Positions 1 to 8,159 of a stretch of DNA of 39,782 nt are shown here, in pieces (positions within the stretch are counted from its first letter, which is position 1; each line of letters begins with the position of its first letter). The DNA comes from DASZCR01 sp035942915 (GTDB lineage: Bacteria; Acidobacteriota; Blastocatellia; Pyrinomonadales; Pyrinomonadaceae). The stretch is taken from positions 1 through 39,782 of the forward strand of contig DASZCR010000317.1 in NCBI GenBank assembly GCA_035942915.1, given 5' to 3'. The notes below the pieces were generated by a model, which searched no databases, was not told the DNA's origin, and saw nothing but the letters and a program-made list of their open reading frames with translations. The position numbers were made by a program, and so were the translations under genes.

Positions 1-1628
1 TCGGCGTCTGTGCCCGGCGCTCCCGTGCCGGAAGCTTCCGCGAGCGGTAGGGCGACCGTAAAAGTCGCTCCTTGGCCTTCCCCTCGGCTGTCCGCCGTCA
101 CGGCGCCGCCGTGAGCCTCCACGATGTGGCGGACGATGGAGAGGCCAAGCCCTAGCCCTTTCTGCCTCCTGAAGCCGGCGCCCTCTCCTTGCCGGAACGG
201 CTCGAAGACGTGTGGGAGCAGCGCCGCGTCTATCCCTGCACCGTTGTCGCGCACGGTGATGCGGCCGTAGTCACAGACCTTCTCCAACAGCACGTCGATG
301 CGTCCACCGTCGGGCGTGAACTTGACGGCGTTCGAGAGCAGATTCCAGAACACCTGCCGCAGCCGGTCGGGGTCTCCTATCACCTGCGACGCCTCCCGGC
401 AATAGCCCGTCTCGACGTGGATGCCCTTCGCTCTGGCCGCCAGCGCGACCGCCTCGACGGCGTCTTCGATGACAGGCACGAGTTCGGTAGGGCGGGCGTC
501 TATGCGGAGCCTCCCCGCCGCGATGCGCGAGACGTCGATGAGGTCTTCAATCAGGTGCTTCTGCAACTCCACGTTGCGGACAATCTTGACGAGCGCCTCG
601 GCGCGGGTCTGTTCGTCCGAGCCGCGCTCGCGCAGTATCGTCGCCCAGCCCGCGATGACGGAGAGCGGTGTGCGCAGTTCGTGCGACACCATTGCGAGGA
701 ACCCGTCCTTAGCGCGGTTGGCGTCTTCCGCCTCCCTACGCGCCTCCTCCGCGCGTTGTAGCAGCCGCGAGCGCTCGGCTTCGGTTCGCTCGCGCTCGGC
801 GGCTGAGGAAAGCACGTTTGCTACCGCTTGGATGAAATGGATGTCCTCGTCGGAGAAGCCTTGCCGCCTGTCCGTGTAGACGCTCAGGACGCCGAAGGGG
901 CGCCCGCGACCCTGTACGGCGATGCTCACGCAGGCGCGCGACTTGCGTAGAAGCTCCGGCGGTGCCCCCGCCGAAGTAACGGTGTCGGAGTCGGTGACGA
1001 TTACCGGGTCGGCTGAGTGCAGAGCGCGCGTCAGCATCGAGCCGGCCTCCGCATCGACCTCAGCGTGCCTGAGGAACTCGGCCGTCCAGCCGACACTCGA
1101 CCTGACCATCAGCGTCTCCCGTTCGGCGTTGAACTCCCAGAGGGCGACGCTCTCGGCGTCGAGCCTGCGGGCAAGGGCGGAGACGGCCGTGTCCGTGAGG
1201 GCTGAGAGTTCCACCCCGGACAATGCGCGCTGTCCGAGGTTGGCGACGGTCGCCTGCTGCATGGCCTGCCTGCGTAGTTCGTCCTCAGCCCGCCGACGCG
1301 CGGCGTTAATCCAGCTAATGAGCAGCCCCACGGAGACGAAGACGGCCGTGCGCACCGCGTTGTCCACGCTCAACTCAATCCCGGAAGTAGGCGGGATGAA
1401 AAAGTAATCGACGACCAATGCCGCCAGCGCCGTGGCAAGGAGGCTTGGGCCGGGGCCGGCGTACAGTGCCGAGAGCATGACCGCCGCCAGGAACAGGGGC
1501 GTCGGGTGTGGGTCTATCCAAGGCCACAGCACTCGCGTCAGCGCGAAGGCTCCCGCGACCGACACTACGGCGATGGCGTAACGACGAGCAGCTAACGCCA
1601 TCTTGATAACAGACGTATCTCTCTTCAT
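1..1628 (-). CDS. KdpD-like sensor histidine kinase (3' end outside window)
   Basis: Membrane histidine kinase of a two-component system; the last residues lie beyond the window edge. Reading the minus strand, the N-terminus has several hydrophobic helices of the DUF4118/KdpD membrane type (about residues 15-110, with the motif DYFFIPP). A GAF-like domain follows (about 140-290), then a HisKA domain with the phospho-acceptor in SHELRTP (His316), then a HATPase domain with an N box (NLLSNAVKFTP), DNGAGID and GLGLGLS. The ATG has a good ribosome site (AAGGTGGG). It overlaps the stop of the upstream zinc-ribbon gene as ATGA, so the two are probably translationally coupled. The KdpD usher (universal stress) region is absent, so potassium sensing should not be assumed. 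The signal is unknown. Confidence 0.9.
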   Translation of the reverse strand, partial: MKRDTSVIKMALAARRYAIAVVSVAGAFALTRVLWPWIDPHPTPLFLAAVMLSALYAGPGPSLLATALAALVVDYFFIPPTSGIELSVDNAVRTAVFVSVGLLISWINAARRRAEDELRRQAMQQATVANLGQRALSGVELSALTDTAVSALARRLDAESVALWEFNAERETLMVRSSVGWTAEFLRHAEVDAEAGSMLTRALHSADPVIVTDSDTVTSAGAPPELLRKSRACVSIAVQGRGRPFGVLSVYTDRRQGFSDEDIHFIQAVANVLSSAAERERTEAERSRLLQRAEEARREAEDANRAKDGFLAMVSHELRTPLSVIAGWATILRERGSDEQTRAEALVKIVRNVELQKHLIEDLIDVSRIAAGRLRIDARPTELVPVIEDAVEAVALAARAKGIHVETGYCREASQVIGDPDRLRQVFWNLLSNAVKFTPDGGRIDVLLEKVCDYGRITVRDNGAGIDAALLPHVFEPFRQGEGAGFRRQKGLGLGLSIVRHIVEAHGGAVTADSRGEGQGATFTVALPLAEASGTGAPGTDA

Positions 1629-1876
1629 GATTCCCACCTTGCGCCCGTCGGTGATGAGACGCGCGCCCCGACATCGCGGCGCTCCGTCTCGCGGGGCGGG
1701 CGCTCGGTTCGCTCCCCGATGAGAAGCGGATGGCCGCACCCCTTGCAGATGTGAGTCTCGCCGGGACGCAGGCCGGGCACGAGCCACGTCTGTCGGCAGT
1801 TCGTGCAGCGGAGCGTCGCGCCGGCCGGCGTCCTAGCCTGTTCCATCTGATACACCCGTGGAAGTCGGAACTTCAA
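1625..1876 (-). CDS. small zinc-ribbon protein
   Basis: A short protein with two CxxC pairs, CTNC and CKGC, about 17 residues apart, the pattern of a single zinc ribbon. The C-terminal tail is rich in Arg and Glu. The chosen start is a TTG that overlaps the stop of the upstream small membrane gene as TTGA, with GGAGAG nine bases before it. An ATG at 1846 giving 73 residues is the alternative, with a weaker ribosome site. Its stop overlaps the kinase start as ATGA, so the three genes form a tightly packed operon. The function is unknown. It may be an accessory or redox/metal-responsive partner of the kinase, but that is inference from position only. Confidence 0.6.
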   Translation of the reverse strand: MKFRLPRVYQMEQARTPAGATLRCTNCRQTWLVPGLRPGETHICKGCGHPLLIGERTERPPRETERRDVGARVSSPTGARWES

Positions 1877-2028
1877 CTCACCCGACTCTCCGAGCCGGAC
1901 TCCTGCGACTTGATGCTCGTCTGCCGGAGGTTCTTCTGGTGCTGGTGGCGCGAATAGAGAACGACGCAGGCGATGACTGCGAATAAGATAGGCGCGCCGA
2001 TTAGCGCGTAAAGCAGATTGGTGTCCAT
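1873..2028 (-). CDS. 51-residue single-pass membrane protein
   Basis: Short ORF with one hydrophobic segment (about residues 5-25, LYALIGAPILFAVIACVVLY) and a polar, Gln/Ser-rich C-terminal tail. The ATG has a strong ribosome site (TGAGGAGAAATT). The stop overlaps the next start, placing it first in a three-gene operon with the zinc-ribbon protein and the histidine kinase. The size recalls KdpF-like accessory peptides, but the sequence does not match one I know and no kdpABC genes are visible. No function is assigned. Confidence 0.65.
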   Translation of the reverse strand: MDTNLLYALIGAPILFAVIACVVLYSRHQHQKNLRQTSIKSQESGSESRVS

Positions 2029-2046
2029 AATTTCTCCTCATGCACG

Positions 2047-2069
2047 CCCGGAGACGTGGCACCTCCGGG
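2047..2069 (-). promoter_or_regulatory. GC-rich hairpin in the leader of the kinase operon
   Basis: Perfect 7-bp inverted repeat CCCGGAG / CTCCGGG with a 9-base loop, ending about 20 bases before the start codon at 2028 and just upstream of its ribosome site. No U tract follows, so it is not a canonical terminator. It could affect initiation or mRNA stability. Confidence 0.35.
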
Positions 2070-2146
2070 CCCGTTGAAATAGACGTATAGCCGCGCACGC
2101 ATTCTTTCTGCACGCGGCCTGACTAGATTGCATTGTTGTTGTCTAT

Positions 2147-2554
2147 CTAAACGAGACGAGGAGGCGCGCGGCCTTTAGGCCGTGAGAAGGGCGCGGAGCT
2201 TTCATTGAAGGGTGGGTAGAATTCCGGCCTCAGGGAACACAGGGCAGACGGGGCGGCAAGTTCAAACTTCGAGGCGTGCGCCGCCACCTGCGGCGACTGG
2301 CGCTCGGCCCCGACACGGCTCTGTGGGGCCGATATCATCTCGACGCGTGCGCCTTCAGTCCTGCTGTGCGAAGGCGTATGAGAAGCGGACTGCCCCCGCT
2401 CGGACAACTCCGTCGCCGAGGCACGTTCTAGTGTCAGCGGTAACGGCAGCAGGCGCGGGCCGACATTGTCGGAGACGCACAGCGAGAGCAGCGCGCAGAA
2501 GATTACAAAGGCACGCAGGCTAAAGGCTCTCGTCTTGGCAGTCTTGGAGGCCAT
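2147..2554 (-). CDS. hypothetical secreted protein
   Basis: 135-residue ORF with a basic N-terminus followed by a hydrophobic stretch (RAFVIFCALLSLCVS), consistent with a signal peptide or membrane anchor. The remainder is Ser/Ala/Pro/Arg-rich without a recognisable domain. No clear ribosome site precedes the ATG. It lies upstream of the small membrane/zinc-ribbon/kinase operon on the same strand, with a gap of about 120 bases. It is unrecognised and could be a chance ORF in GC-rich DNA; the hydrophobic N-terminus is the main support. Confidence 0.4.
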   Translation of the reverse strand: MASKTAKTRAFSLRAFVIFCALLSLCVSDNVGPRLLPLPLTLERASATELSERGQSASHTPSHSRTEGARVEMISAPQSRVGAERQSPQVAAHASKFELAAPSALCSLRPEFYPPFNESSAPFSRPKGRAPPRLV

Positions 2555-3046
2555 TTATGCAATGATGCCGGAGGTCTCAAAAGGGATGTATGCGCTCGGC
2601 TAAAATCGATTCATTCGCGGCCGGGTGACCGGCATAGTTTTGGTAATCAGGGGACTAGCCTAATAATTCAAGAAGGATTGCATGAACTATGCATGATAGA
2701 TAATCACACCCTTTTATGCACTCTCTTCTGAATTGTCAGGCAAAGCTTGTAAGCACAAGATATTACAGTGTAGTTATGCAGTTAACTAAGCGCGGCGTTG
2801 TGTGCACCGCTCCAGGCCACGTTCAGGCACAGTCGCGTGAGCTACAGGCGCGGTAAAACTGCGGGGAACCTCTTCGGGGCTTGCCTCTTATTTTCTTGCC
2901 TTGATATGCGGTGGGTGATATAAGGCCTGTCCGCTATAACCCCGGCCCCAGTGCTTGACGCCGGACTCCTAATACAACATCTGAGTCATGGCGCTCCAGT
3001 TGCACGTAATCGCTTGGCCGCGCCCCAAACTCGGAAAGGACGGACG
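2555..3046. other. non-coding interval
   Basis: About 490 bases without a supported gene between divergent genes. It is visibly AT-richer than its surroundings. It holds two small hairpins (GCCGG-GTGA-CCGGC near 2622, CTTGT-AAGC-ACAAG near 2747) and presumably the promoters of both flanking genes. A TTGACG at 2954 is a possible -35 element for the plus-strand gene, but no convincing -10 is spaced from it. Confidence 0.4.
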
Positions 3047-4249
3047 ATGAGAAGATACCTACTGATGACCTTCGCGCTCATACTGCTGACGTGTCTGGCC
3101 GTTGAAAAGGCTTCGGCGCAGCTCTCGAACATCGCGATGATTCCGAAGCCGGAGCAGCCCAAGCTGGCCTCGACATGGGAGGCACACCCGGCCGCCGCTA
3201 CCATCAACACACAGCCGTCGGCTGCGCCCGACCAGCCGACCATCGCGAAGGACTCCGTGCAACTGACGGCCTTCACCTACAACGTCTACAAGGGGAACTA
3301 CGACATCTGGAGCTGGGTGCCTCTGATTAACTTCCGCGTCAACGGCCCAATTCCGAGCGGCGGCCAGCTCTACGTCGAGTACACCGTGCCGGGTTCGCCG
3401 GCAGTCAAGTTCGATTGCGACACAGAGGAGACGCCCGCCGACCGCTGGTGGAAGACCAGATGCGGCGGACGCGACGGCGTCCCTGAGGAGAAAGCGACGA
3501 CCTACACCGGCCCCTTCAGCTTTGCCATCAAGATGCGCAACGAGTTGGCCGGCACCGACACGACACTCTTCACCGGCAAGGCGAAGGTCGCCAAGGTGCA
3601 CTCCAACGAGATTAGCACCGGCAAGTTCGCCAACCACTTCGTCTACTATGTAGACCATGATTGGAACCTGCCCATCGGCTACGTCTACTACATGCCCGAC
3701 GACCTGAAGGGCTGGGACAGGCCGATTCTCCACGTCGTCTTCTGGGTGCGCGGCGAGGCCGTCAAACTCGACCCGCACCTCTTCTATCAGGGCAAGGAGG
3801 TAGGCCGGATAATGTATCAGGGCGAGCAGGTCGGCAAAGCCAGCTGCGAGCCGGACGTGGAGAACAACACCACGCACTTCGTGGACGAGAAGCTGGCTCC
3901 GCAGAAGGCGAAGTGGGCGCGCGTCGTCTGCACCTTTAATAACGTGCGCGCGTGGGACAGGTCGGGCGAGGGGCCGGGCATGTTCGGCGAGCTGTACCAG
4001 CTTAACAAGAACCCCGGCGAGTACGAGATGAAAGTGCTCTGGAACAACAAGCTGGCGCGCTCCATCAAGTTCACCGTCCAGCCCGACGGTAAGCTCGACA
4101 CGAGCCTCGCCGCCTCGAACAAGCTCGGCACAGACCGGCTCATCGTCCCCGTCCAGATTACCGGCGACCAAGACGGCACGTGGGACAAGGCCGCGTGGAA
4201 GACTGACGCCTTCTACGGTAATCCGCTCACGGGCTTCAACTGGCCGTAG
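3047..4249 (+). CDS. hypothetical secreted protein, about 400 residues
   Basis: Begins with a clear Sec signal peptide (MRRYLLMTFALILLTCLA then KASAQ, cleavage probably after ASA). The ATG at 3047 is preferred over an upstream in-frame start because it has a ribosome site (GGAAAGGACGGACG) and begins the signal peptide. The mature part is rich in aromatic residues and beta-type segments, with four cysteines, two of them flanking DTEETPADRWWKTR. The C-terminal half resembles an extracellular immunoglobulin-like domain in composition. I do not recognise a family. It stands alone, with a terminator-like hairpin 30 bases after the stop, so it is probably transcribed by itself. Confidence 0.85.
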   Translation: MRRYLLMTFALILLTCLAVEKASAQLSNIAMIPKPEQPKLASTWEAHPAAATINTQPSAAPDQPTIAKDSVQLTAFTYNVYKGNYDIWSWVPLINFRVNGPIPSGGQLYVEYTVPGSPAVKFDCDTEETPADRWWKTRCGGRDGVPEEKATTYTGPFSFAIKMRNELAGTDTTLFTGKAKVAKVHSNEISTGKFANHFVYYVDHDWNLPIGYVYYMPDDLKGWDRPILHVVFWVRGEAVKLDPHLFYQGKEVGRIMYQGEQVGKASCEPDVENNTTHFVDEKLAPQKAKWARVVCTFNNVRAWDRSGEGPGMFGELYQLNKNPGEYEMKVLWNNKLARSIKFTVQPDGKLDTSLAASNKLGTDRLIVPVQITGDQDGTWDKAAWKTDAFYGNPLTGFNWP

Positions 4250-4278
4250 GAACGCTCCACCCAGCCGTATGAATGTCA

Positions 4279-4310
4279 GGGGCGAGCCTCTTCCGGGACT
4301 CGCCCCTTCC
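4279..4310 (+). terminator. terminator-like hairpin after the secreted-protein gene
   Basis: Perfect 8-bp inverted repeat GGGGCGAG / CTCGCCCC with a 12-base loop, followed by TTCCTACTT. It lies 30 bases after the stop at 4249. The U tract is poor but the stem is strong. Confidence 0.6.
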
Positions 4311-4384
4311 TACTTACAAGCCACTCAATCTCACTCAGGCATTTGAGTTCAGATACCCTACTCGCCGCTCCTGCCGACACAGCC

Positions 4385-4409
4385 GTATAGTGCTAATCCG
4401 ATACTATAC
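4385..4409. repeat. inverted repeat at the outer edge of the cassette array
   Basis: GTATAGT and ACTATAC are perfect 7-base inverted arms separated by 11 bases, in an AT-rich stretch just beyond the last attC-like site. It could be an operator. No gene is clearly placed to use it. Confidence 0.35.
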
Positions 4410-4538
4410 AGCGGCATCAATCATGCCTGCGGAGATATTGCCATAGCACATTACATAGATAAGGTTGCAACAAGGGCGGCTGCCCGCATCAGGTAAGTCC
4501 TCATAACGCATACCTCTATTCCGTTGTAACCATGAAGC

Positions 4539-4641
4539 GCCTAACGCTCGAATTAATGCGGCGGGAGCCGACATCGAGAGGCATCCAATCTTGCGCATGA
4601 CATCAGAGCTATCTCCGCTCGCGTTGGATGTGTTGTTAGAT
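4539..4641 (-). repeat. attC-like site, terminal cassette
   Basis: On the minus strand R'' is ATCTAAC (4641-4635) and R' is GTTAGGC (4545-4539), followed by GCGCTT. The inner arms are partly complementary. This is the last site of the array; beyond R' there is no cassette gene. Confidence 0.75.
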
Positions 4642-4714
4642 GCGGGGCTGCCAAGGTACACTTCGTTTCTGCTCTGATGAAATAGTCTGTGACCCTTTAT
4701 CGCCGGTTCATAAA

Positions 4715-5665
4715 ATGCTCAAGCGTATTCTCATACTACTAGCTTTACTAATCCTGACAAATAACAGCCGACCCTTCGGTCAGCAGCCCACAGCGCCCCG
4801 CTTAACCCCTGCTGAGGTGAAAGAACTTATTCGCTTGGCTAACCTTAGAATAAACGAGTACAGGGACAAGTTTAAAGACCTCACAGCAGATGAAGAGCAG
4901 AAAGTAGAAGAATACGATGGCGAGGGCAAGCTCAAGCGGCAGCGGCTGATTGTTTCAGACCTGATAATCTATCAGTCCCAGCTTGACCCATCCTCGATGT
5001 CCGAATATCGCAACGTACGTATGGTTGACGGAGTCGCAGTAGCAAAGCGGGACGAGAGGCTGGTGAACCTCTTCGGCCGCTTAGCCAAGGCCGATTCCGT
5101 TAAGAAAGAACTCGACCGGATTAACCGCGAGAGCCGCAGGTACGACCTCGACAACAGCTTTTATGGCCTGACGCTTAATGAAGGTTTGCTGTTGAGTGAA
5201 AATTTGCTCCCATCGTTCCAGTTCACGGATGCCGGTCGCGAGCAGATTAAGGGACGTGATGTAGTTGTCCTTCAATATCAGCAGGTCGCGCGCAGCCCTC
5301 ACCTGACGCTCAAGATATCGCTTCCAGATGAGTTAAAAGGCGCCGAGTCGCGTTACCGCGGGCGTCTCTGGTTAGACGCCGAGACGGCGCAACTATGGCG
5401 CGAAGAACGGGAACTGACACTGCAACACCCCTCAGTCAGCCGGCCGCTGATTCTCATGCGATTCGAGTTCGAGTACACGGACAGCAGTTTCGGGATTCTA
5501 ACGCCCCAGCGGATAGTATTCAGCACCTACAATAAAGGGCGGGTGGGGCCTGACAAAGTGCCCGAACAGCGGGTGGTCGGGAAGATAACTTTCCAGTACA
5601 GCGGCTTCCGTCGTTTTGATGTCAGTTTGCCGGATGCGACTATAGCTCCGCCGGTAAAACCATAA
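4715..5665 (+). CDS. secreted hypothetical protein carried in reverse in the last cassette
   Basis: About 316 residues from the ATG at 4715, which starts a signal peptide (MLKRILILLALLILT). Upstream in-frame codons fall inside or next to the attC-like site. The mature protein alternates charged helices and beta segments; the C-terminal half (YRGRLWLDAETAQLW, ILTPQRIVFSTYNKG) has the look of LolA-like outer-membrane sorting folds, a weak resemblance only. It is read on the plus strand, whereas all other array genes are on the minus strand, so relative to the attC sites it is an inverted cassette gene and needs its own promoter. Its stop lies directly beside the next attC-like site. Confidence 0.8.
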   Translation: MLKRILILLALLILTNNSRPFGQQPTAPRLTPAEVKELIRLANLRINEYRDKFKDLTADEEQKVEEYDGEGKLKRQRLIVSDLIIYQSQLDPSSMSEYRNVRMVDGVAVAKRDERLVNLFGRLAKADSVKKELDRINRESRRYDLDNSFYGLTLNEGLLLSENLLPSFQFTDAGREQIKGRDVVVLQYQQVARSPHLTLKISLPDELKGAESRYRGRLWLDAETAQLWREERELTLQHPSVSRPLILMRFEFEYTDSSFGILTPQRIVFSTYNKGRVGPDKVPEQRVVGKITFQYSGFRRFDVSLPDATIAPPVKP

Positions 5666-5668
5666 GGC

Positions 5669-5756
5669 ATCTAGCGCCCTGCATCAGATGCCGCGCACGG
5701 GCGATTGAGGATAAGAAGCCCGCTCGATGCGCGTCCGCTGCAACCGCTTGTTCGGC
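5669..5756 (-). repeat. attC-like site after the deacetylase gene
   Basis: Minus-strand R'' is GCCGAAC (5756-5750) and R' is GCTAGAT (5675-5669), one base off the GTTRRRY consensus at the critical second position, so it may recombine poorly. The arms share TGCA and CGCGC blocks in inverted order. Confidence 0.6.
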
Positions 5757-5791
5757 GCGGCGTGATAGATAAGACTACCCTCTTTCTACAG

Positions 5792-6757
5792 CTATCGTGG
5801 ATAATTCTTAAATAACCGGGTAATAAACTCAGGCGCACTCGGTTCTGGTTTCATCTTCTGTCCCTTCGCTAACATCCAGCGATGCAGCCATGACAGCCCT
5901 TTCTTTACTTGGGCATCTGGCAACTTATAAGCCGGGTCTTTAAGCGCCTCTTCTAACGAGATGAACCTGTAACCCCTATCTTTCATCATGCGGGCGAGTT
6001 CATCAAAATAGTCAGCATTGAGTTCGTTGGTGTGCAACAGAAGCGTTTGTTTCACTTCATATCCGAGCGACTCAGCCGAAAGCCCCTCAAAAAAAGCCAG
6101 AATTTCTTCCATATACCGCAGGTATGCATCAGCAACCAGCTTCAGGGTTTCTCTATCTCCGCGCCGTTTGGCCTTAGCATAAACAGTGGCGAAAATATTT
6201 TCGTGGTTATCAATGGTCACGGGAGCAATCTCGTAGCCGCGCTCTGCGAGAAATTCGTCGAGTTCTCTTTTGTACTCAGGGGTAGGGCCTGTCCGAAGCT
6301 GAGTATGGCGGAAATACTTAAGCTTCATGCCTCGCTCCGCGAGCAACCTGCGCGTGACAATCTCGCCACGAATCACATCCTCCTTGTATGCTGCAAGCGG
6401 GGTCTCGTCAATGTAAACATGAGAGAAGGTGTGGTTGCCTAACTCAAGCCCGGCATCCAACCACATCTCAAGAAATGCAACACGTCGCGCATCCACTTTG
6501 CCGCCAACGTACAACTTACCTTCATTAACAAACCCAATAGCGGGAACATTGTTCGCCTTGATGCTCTTGAGCAAATTTGTCGTGATATACCTCATGGTTT
6601 CGAGGCTGCCACGCGGCGCAGGTAAGTCGTCGAAAGTGACGGCAATTTCTCTCTGACCTTGCCGTTTCTTCGCTCCGGTTTGTTCATACGCAATCGTCGG
6701 AGAAAGGCTCGTCATCAGGCAAGCACATACGACAGCTAGAGGAAGTTTAATTCTCAC
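5792..6757 (-). CDS. secreted polysaccharide deacetylase-family protein
   Basis: NodB-homology carbohydrate esterase fold expected to remove acetyl groups from a polysaccharide. A signal peptide (RIKLPLAVVCACLMTS) is followed by motif 1 TFDDLP, with the catalytic and metal-binding Asp pair, and motif 2 NHTFSH with the His metal ligands. A later LLLHTNE resembles motif 5. The start is a GTG with an excellent ribosome site (AAAGGAG, spacing about 9), only 35 bases from the preceding R' box, as expected for a cassette gene. It is 321 residues and complete. The substrate (peptidoglycan, chitin or other) cannot be told from sequence. Confidence 0.85.
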   Translation of the reverse strand: MRIKLPLAVVCACLMTSLSPTIAYEQTGAKKRQGQREIAVTFDDLPAPRGSLETMRYITTNLLKSIKANNVPAIGFVNEGKLYVGGKVDARRVAFLEMWLDAGLELGNHTFSHVYIDETPLAAYKEDVIRGEIVTRRLLAERGMKLKYFRHTQLRTGPTPEYKRELDEFLAERGYEIAPVTIDNHENIFATVYAKAKRRGDRETLKLVADAYLRYMEEILAFFEGLSAESLGYEVKQTLLLHTNELNADYFDELARMMKDRGYRFISLEEALKDPAYKLPDAQVKKGLSWLHRWMLAKGQKMKPEPSAPEFITRLFKNYPR

Positions 6758-6791
6758 ACGCGTTATTCTCCTTTGATTACTGGATGTAAGC

Positions 6792-6815
6792 GCCGAACGC
6801 CCGGCATCATGCTTC
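6792..6815 (-). repeat. half attC-like site (R' arm only)
   Basis: Minus-strand R' is GTTCGGC (6798-6792) preceded by GATGCCGGGC. A clear R'' partner is not found; the neighbouring gene stops only 35 bases away, so R'' would have to lie inside its 3' end (a CTAATAAC at about 6860 is the only candidate). Confidence 0.45.
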
Positions 6816-6832
6816 TCAAGCTGTACCTCTCA

Positions 6833-7366
6833 TCAACGAGCCTCCTTCTCGGCCGTGGTTATTAGCCCTGTAATCTGTCTAAGGTTCAGTGTCTCCGCAA
6901 GTTTAATCTCTGTGCCGTCCTTTTTGACGATTGAGTGAATCGCCCTCACTCTCGTGCGGAACGCTTTGGAATGAACCGCGATGAACCTAAACTTCATCTT
7001 TTCGACCTCGTCCCAGCGGCAGACCTCTATTCGGCCTCGACTCTCGTAGGTGAAGCCTCCCTGATAGATTGTGAGCTTCACGGTCTTCGTCGCAGACCAC
7101 GCACGATAATCGCTTACCAAGATGCTGACCAAGAGAGCTAACAACAAACCCACGACGCCCATGCAGATGAAATAGTTAGAGACGTCATCAGGGGAGCCTT
7201 CTTTGCTTCCGGTAAAAACGCCGGTGAAGGAATCGAGTATCAAGAGGTTGCACAGGGCAGCAATCATTAAGAGAGGTGTGCTGAGCACCAACGTCGGCCA
7301 GAAGCTAGGTTTTGAGGGGCGGTGGACGCTGCGCAACTCGCCAAGATTTGGAGGATATCTTTGCAT
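6833..7366 (-). CDS. hypothetical membrane protein (cassette gene)
   Basis: 177 residues from the ATG at 7366; an earlier in-frame ATG at 7435 lies inside the attC-like site and is rejected. Two hydrophobic helices (about residues 25-50 and 68-92) precede a cytoplasmic region with YQGGFTYESRGR, CRWDEVEKMKFR and ITGLITTAEKEA. That layout recalls DUF6585-like membrane proteins, but the match is from memory and weak. It lacks a strong ribosome site and lies 22 bases after an R' box, so it may depend on readthrough from cassettes further right. Confidence 0.7.
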   Translation of the reverse strand: MQRYPPNLGELRSVHRPSKPSFWPTLVLSTPLLMIAALCNLLILDSFTGVFTGSKEGSPDDVSNYFICMGVVGLLLALLVSILVSDYRAWSATKTVKLTIYQGGFTYESRGRIEVCRWDEVEKMKFRFIAVHSKAFRTRVRAIHSIVKKDGTEIKLAETLNLRQITGLITTAEKEAR

Positions 7367-7387
7367 CTCATCTGGGACAGCGAAGCG

Positions 7388-7490
7388 GCCTAACGCGCGA
7401 ACCAGCCGCCGCGCAGACAACCTCGAAACATTCAAGTCTTGCGCCTGAAGACAAGGCTCATGCGCGGTCGGGTGCGAGCCTTTGTTGGGC
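7388..7490 (-). repeat. attC-like site
   Basis: Minus-strand R'' is GCCCAAC (7490-7484) and R' is GTTAGGC (7394-7388). Arms CGACCGCGC and GCGCGGCGG are inverted and complementary near the centre. It is one of the clearest sites. Confidence 0.8.
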
Positions 7491-7590
7491 GGCGGCGCTA
7501 CGACATTTCAACGAGTGGCTAGTGAAAGGCAAGAGCATCCACCGTTTAGGCATCGTGCATGATGTGATGTATGCGGAGGCCGCAGACAGC

Positions 7591-8007
7591 TTAACGTCCT
7601 GACATAAAGACTTGGATGATAGTGTTGAGACCCAAGCCGTAGTTGATGACCGCATGCAAGGAGTATCGTTCCCGAAATTTCCTCGACAGGCCGTAGACGA
7701 TAAGCAGGATGAGCGGCCAGGCAATCACCCCACCAATAGTCATGCCCACAATCTCACTGTCATCGGCGGCCGACTTTCGGGCCACGCCATATGCTAGGTA
7801 CACGTTAGCAGTTAGGAGAAGAAGCGTGATTAGCCACGAAGCGAGCGGGTAAGCACTCTGGAACCGGACGCTGCTCTGACGGCCGCGAGTTGGTTTATGA
7901 CCACTCGTGAAATCGGCAGCAACCCCAATGTTTTTCTTGCAACGCTTGCAGTTTCCAGCCGTCGCAAACTGGAGCAGCCCGCAGTGAGGACATTTTACGC
8001 TGTTCAT
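7591..8007 (-). CDS. zinc-ribbon membrane protein (cassette gene)
   Basis: 138 residues. The N-terminus is a compact zinc ribbon (CPHCG, then CKRCKK 12 residues on). Hydrophobic helices follow at about 52-73 and 88-106, and a weaker one near the C-terminus. This is the layout of small zinc-ribbon-plus-membrane proteins of unknown role. The ribosome site is strong (TGGAGGTTGA), and the start is 21 bases from the upstream R' box. The stop is about 100 bases before the next R'' box, the longest gap in the array. No function is assigned. Confidence 0.8.
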   Translation of the reverse strand: MNSVKCPHCGLLQFATAGNCKRCKKNIGVAADFTSGHKPTRGRQSSVRFQSAYPLASWLITLLLLTANVYLAYGVARKSAADDSEIVGMTIGGVIAWPLILLIVYGLSRKFRERYSLHAVINYGLGLNTIIQVFMSGR

Positions 8008-8027
8008 TCAACCTCCACAACAGATGT

Positions 8028-8140
8028 TATCAACGCTCCCGGCCGTTCAGAGACGCCCGACGCACGGCGTCACCCACACTCCTAGACAAGCTGCATGAGA
8101 GACTTCGTGCGGGAGCGTCGGGTGCATGCCGTTATGAGGC
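8028..8140 (-). repeat. attC-like site (degenerate boxes)
   Basis: Minus-strand R'' is GCCTCAT (8140-8134) and R' is GTTGATA (8034-8028). The arms CGGGAGCGT / ACGCTCCCG are perfectly complementary. The R'' side is almost identical to that of the site at 9637-9722, sharing GCGTCGGGTGCATGCCGTT on the plus strand. Confidence 0.7.
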
Positions 8141-8159
8141 GCGGCGTTCGCATTTAGTT

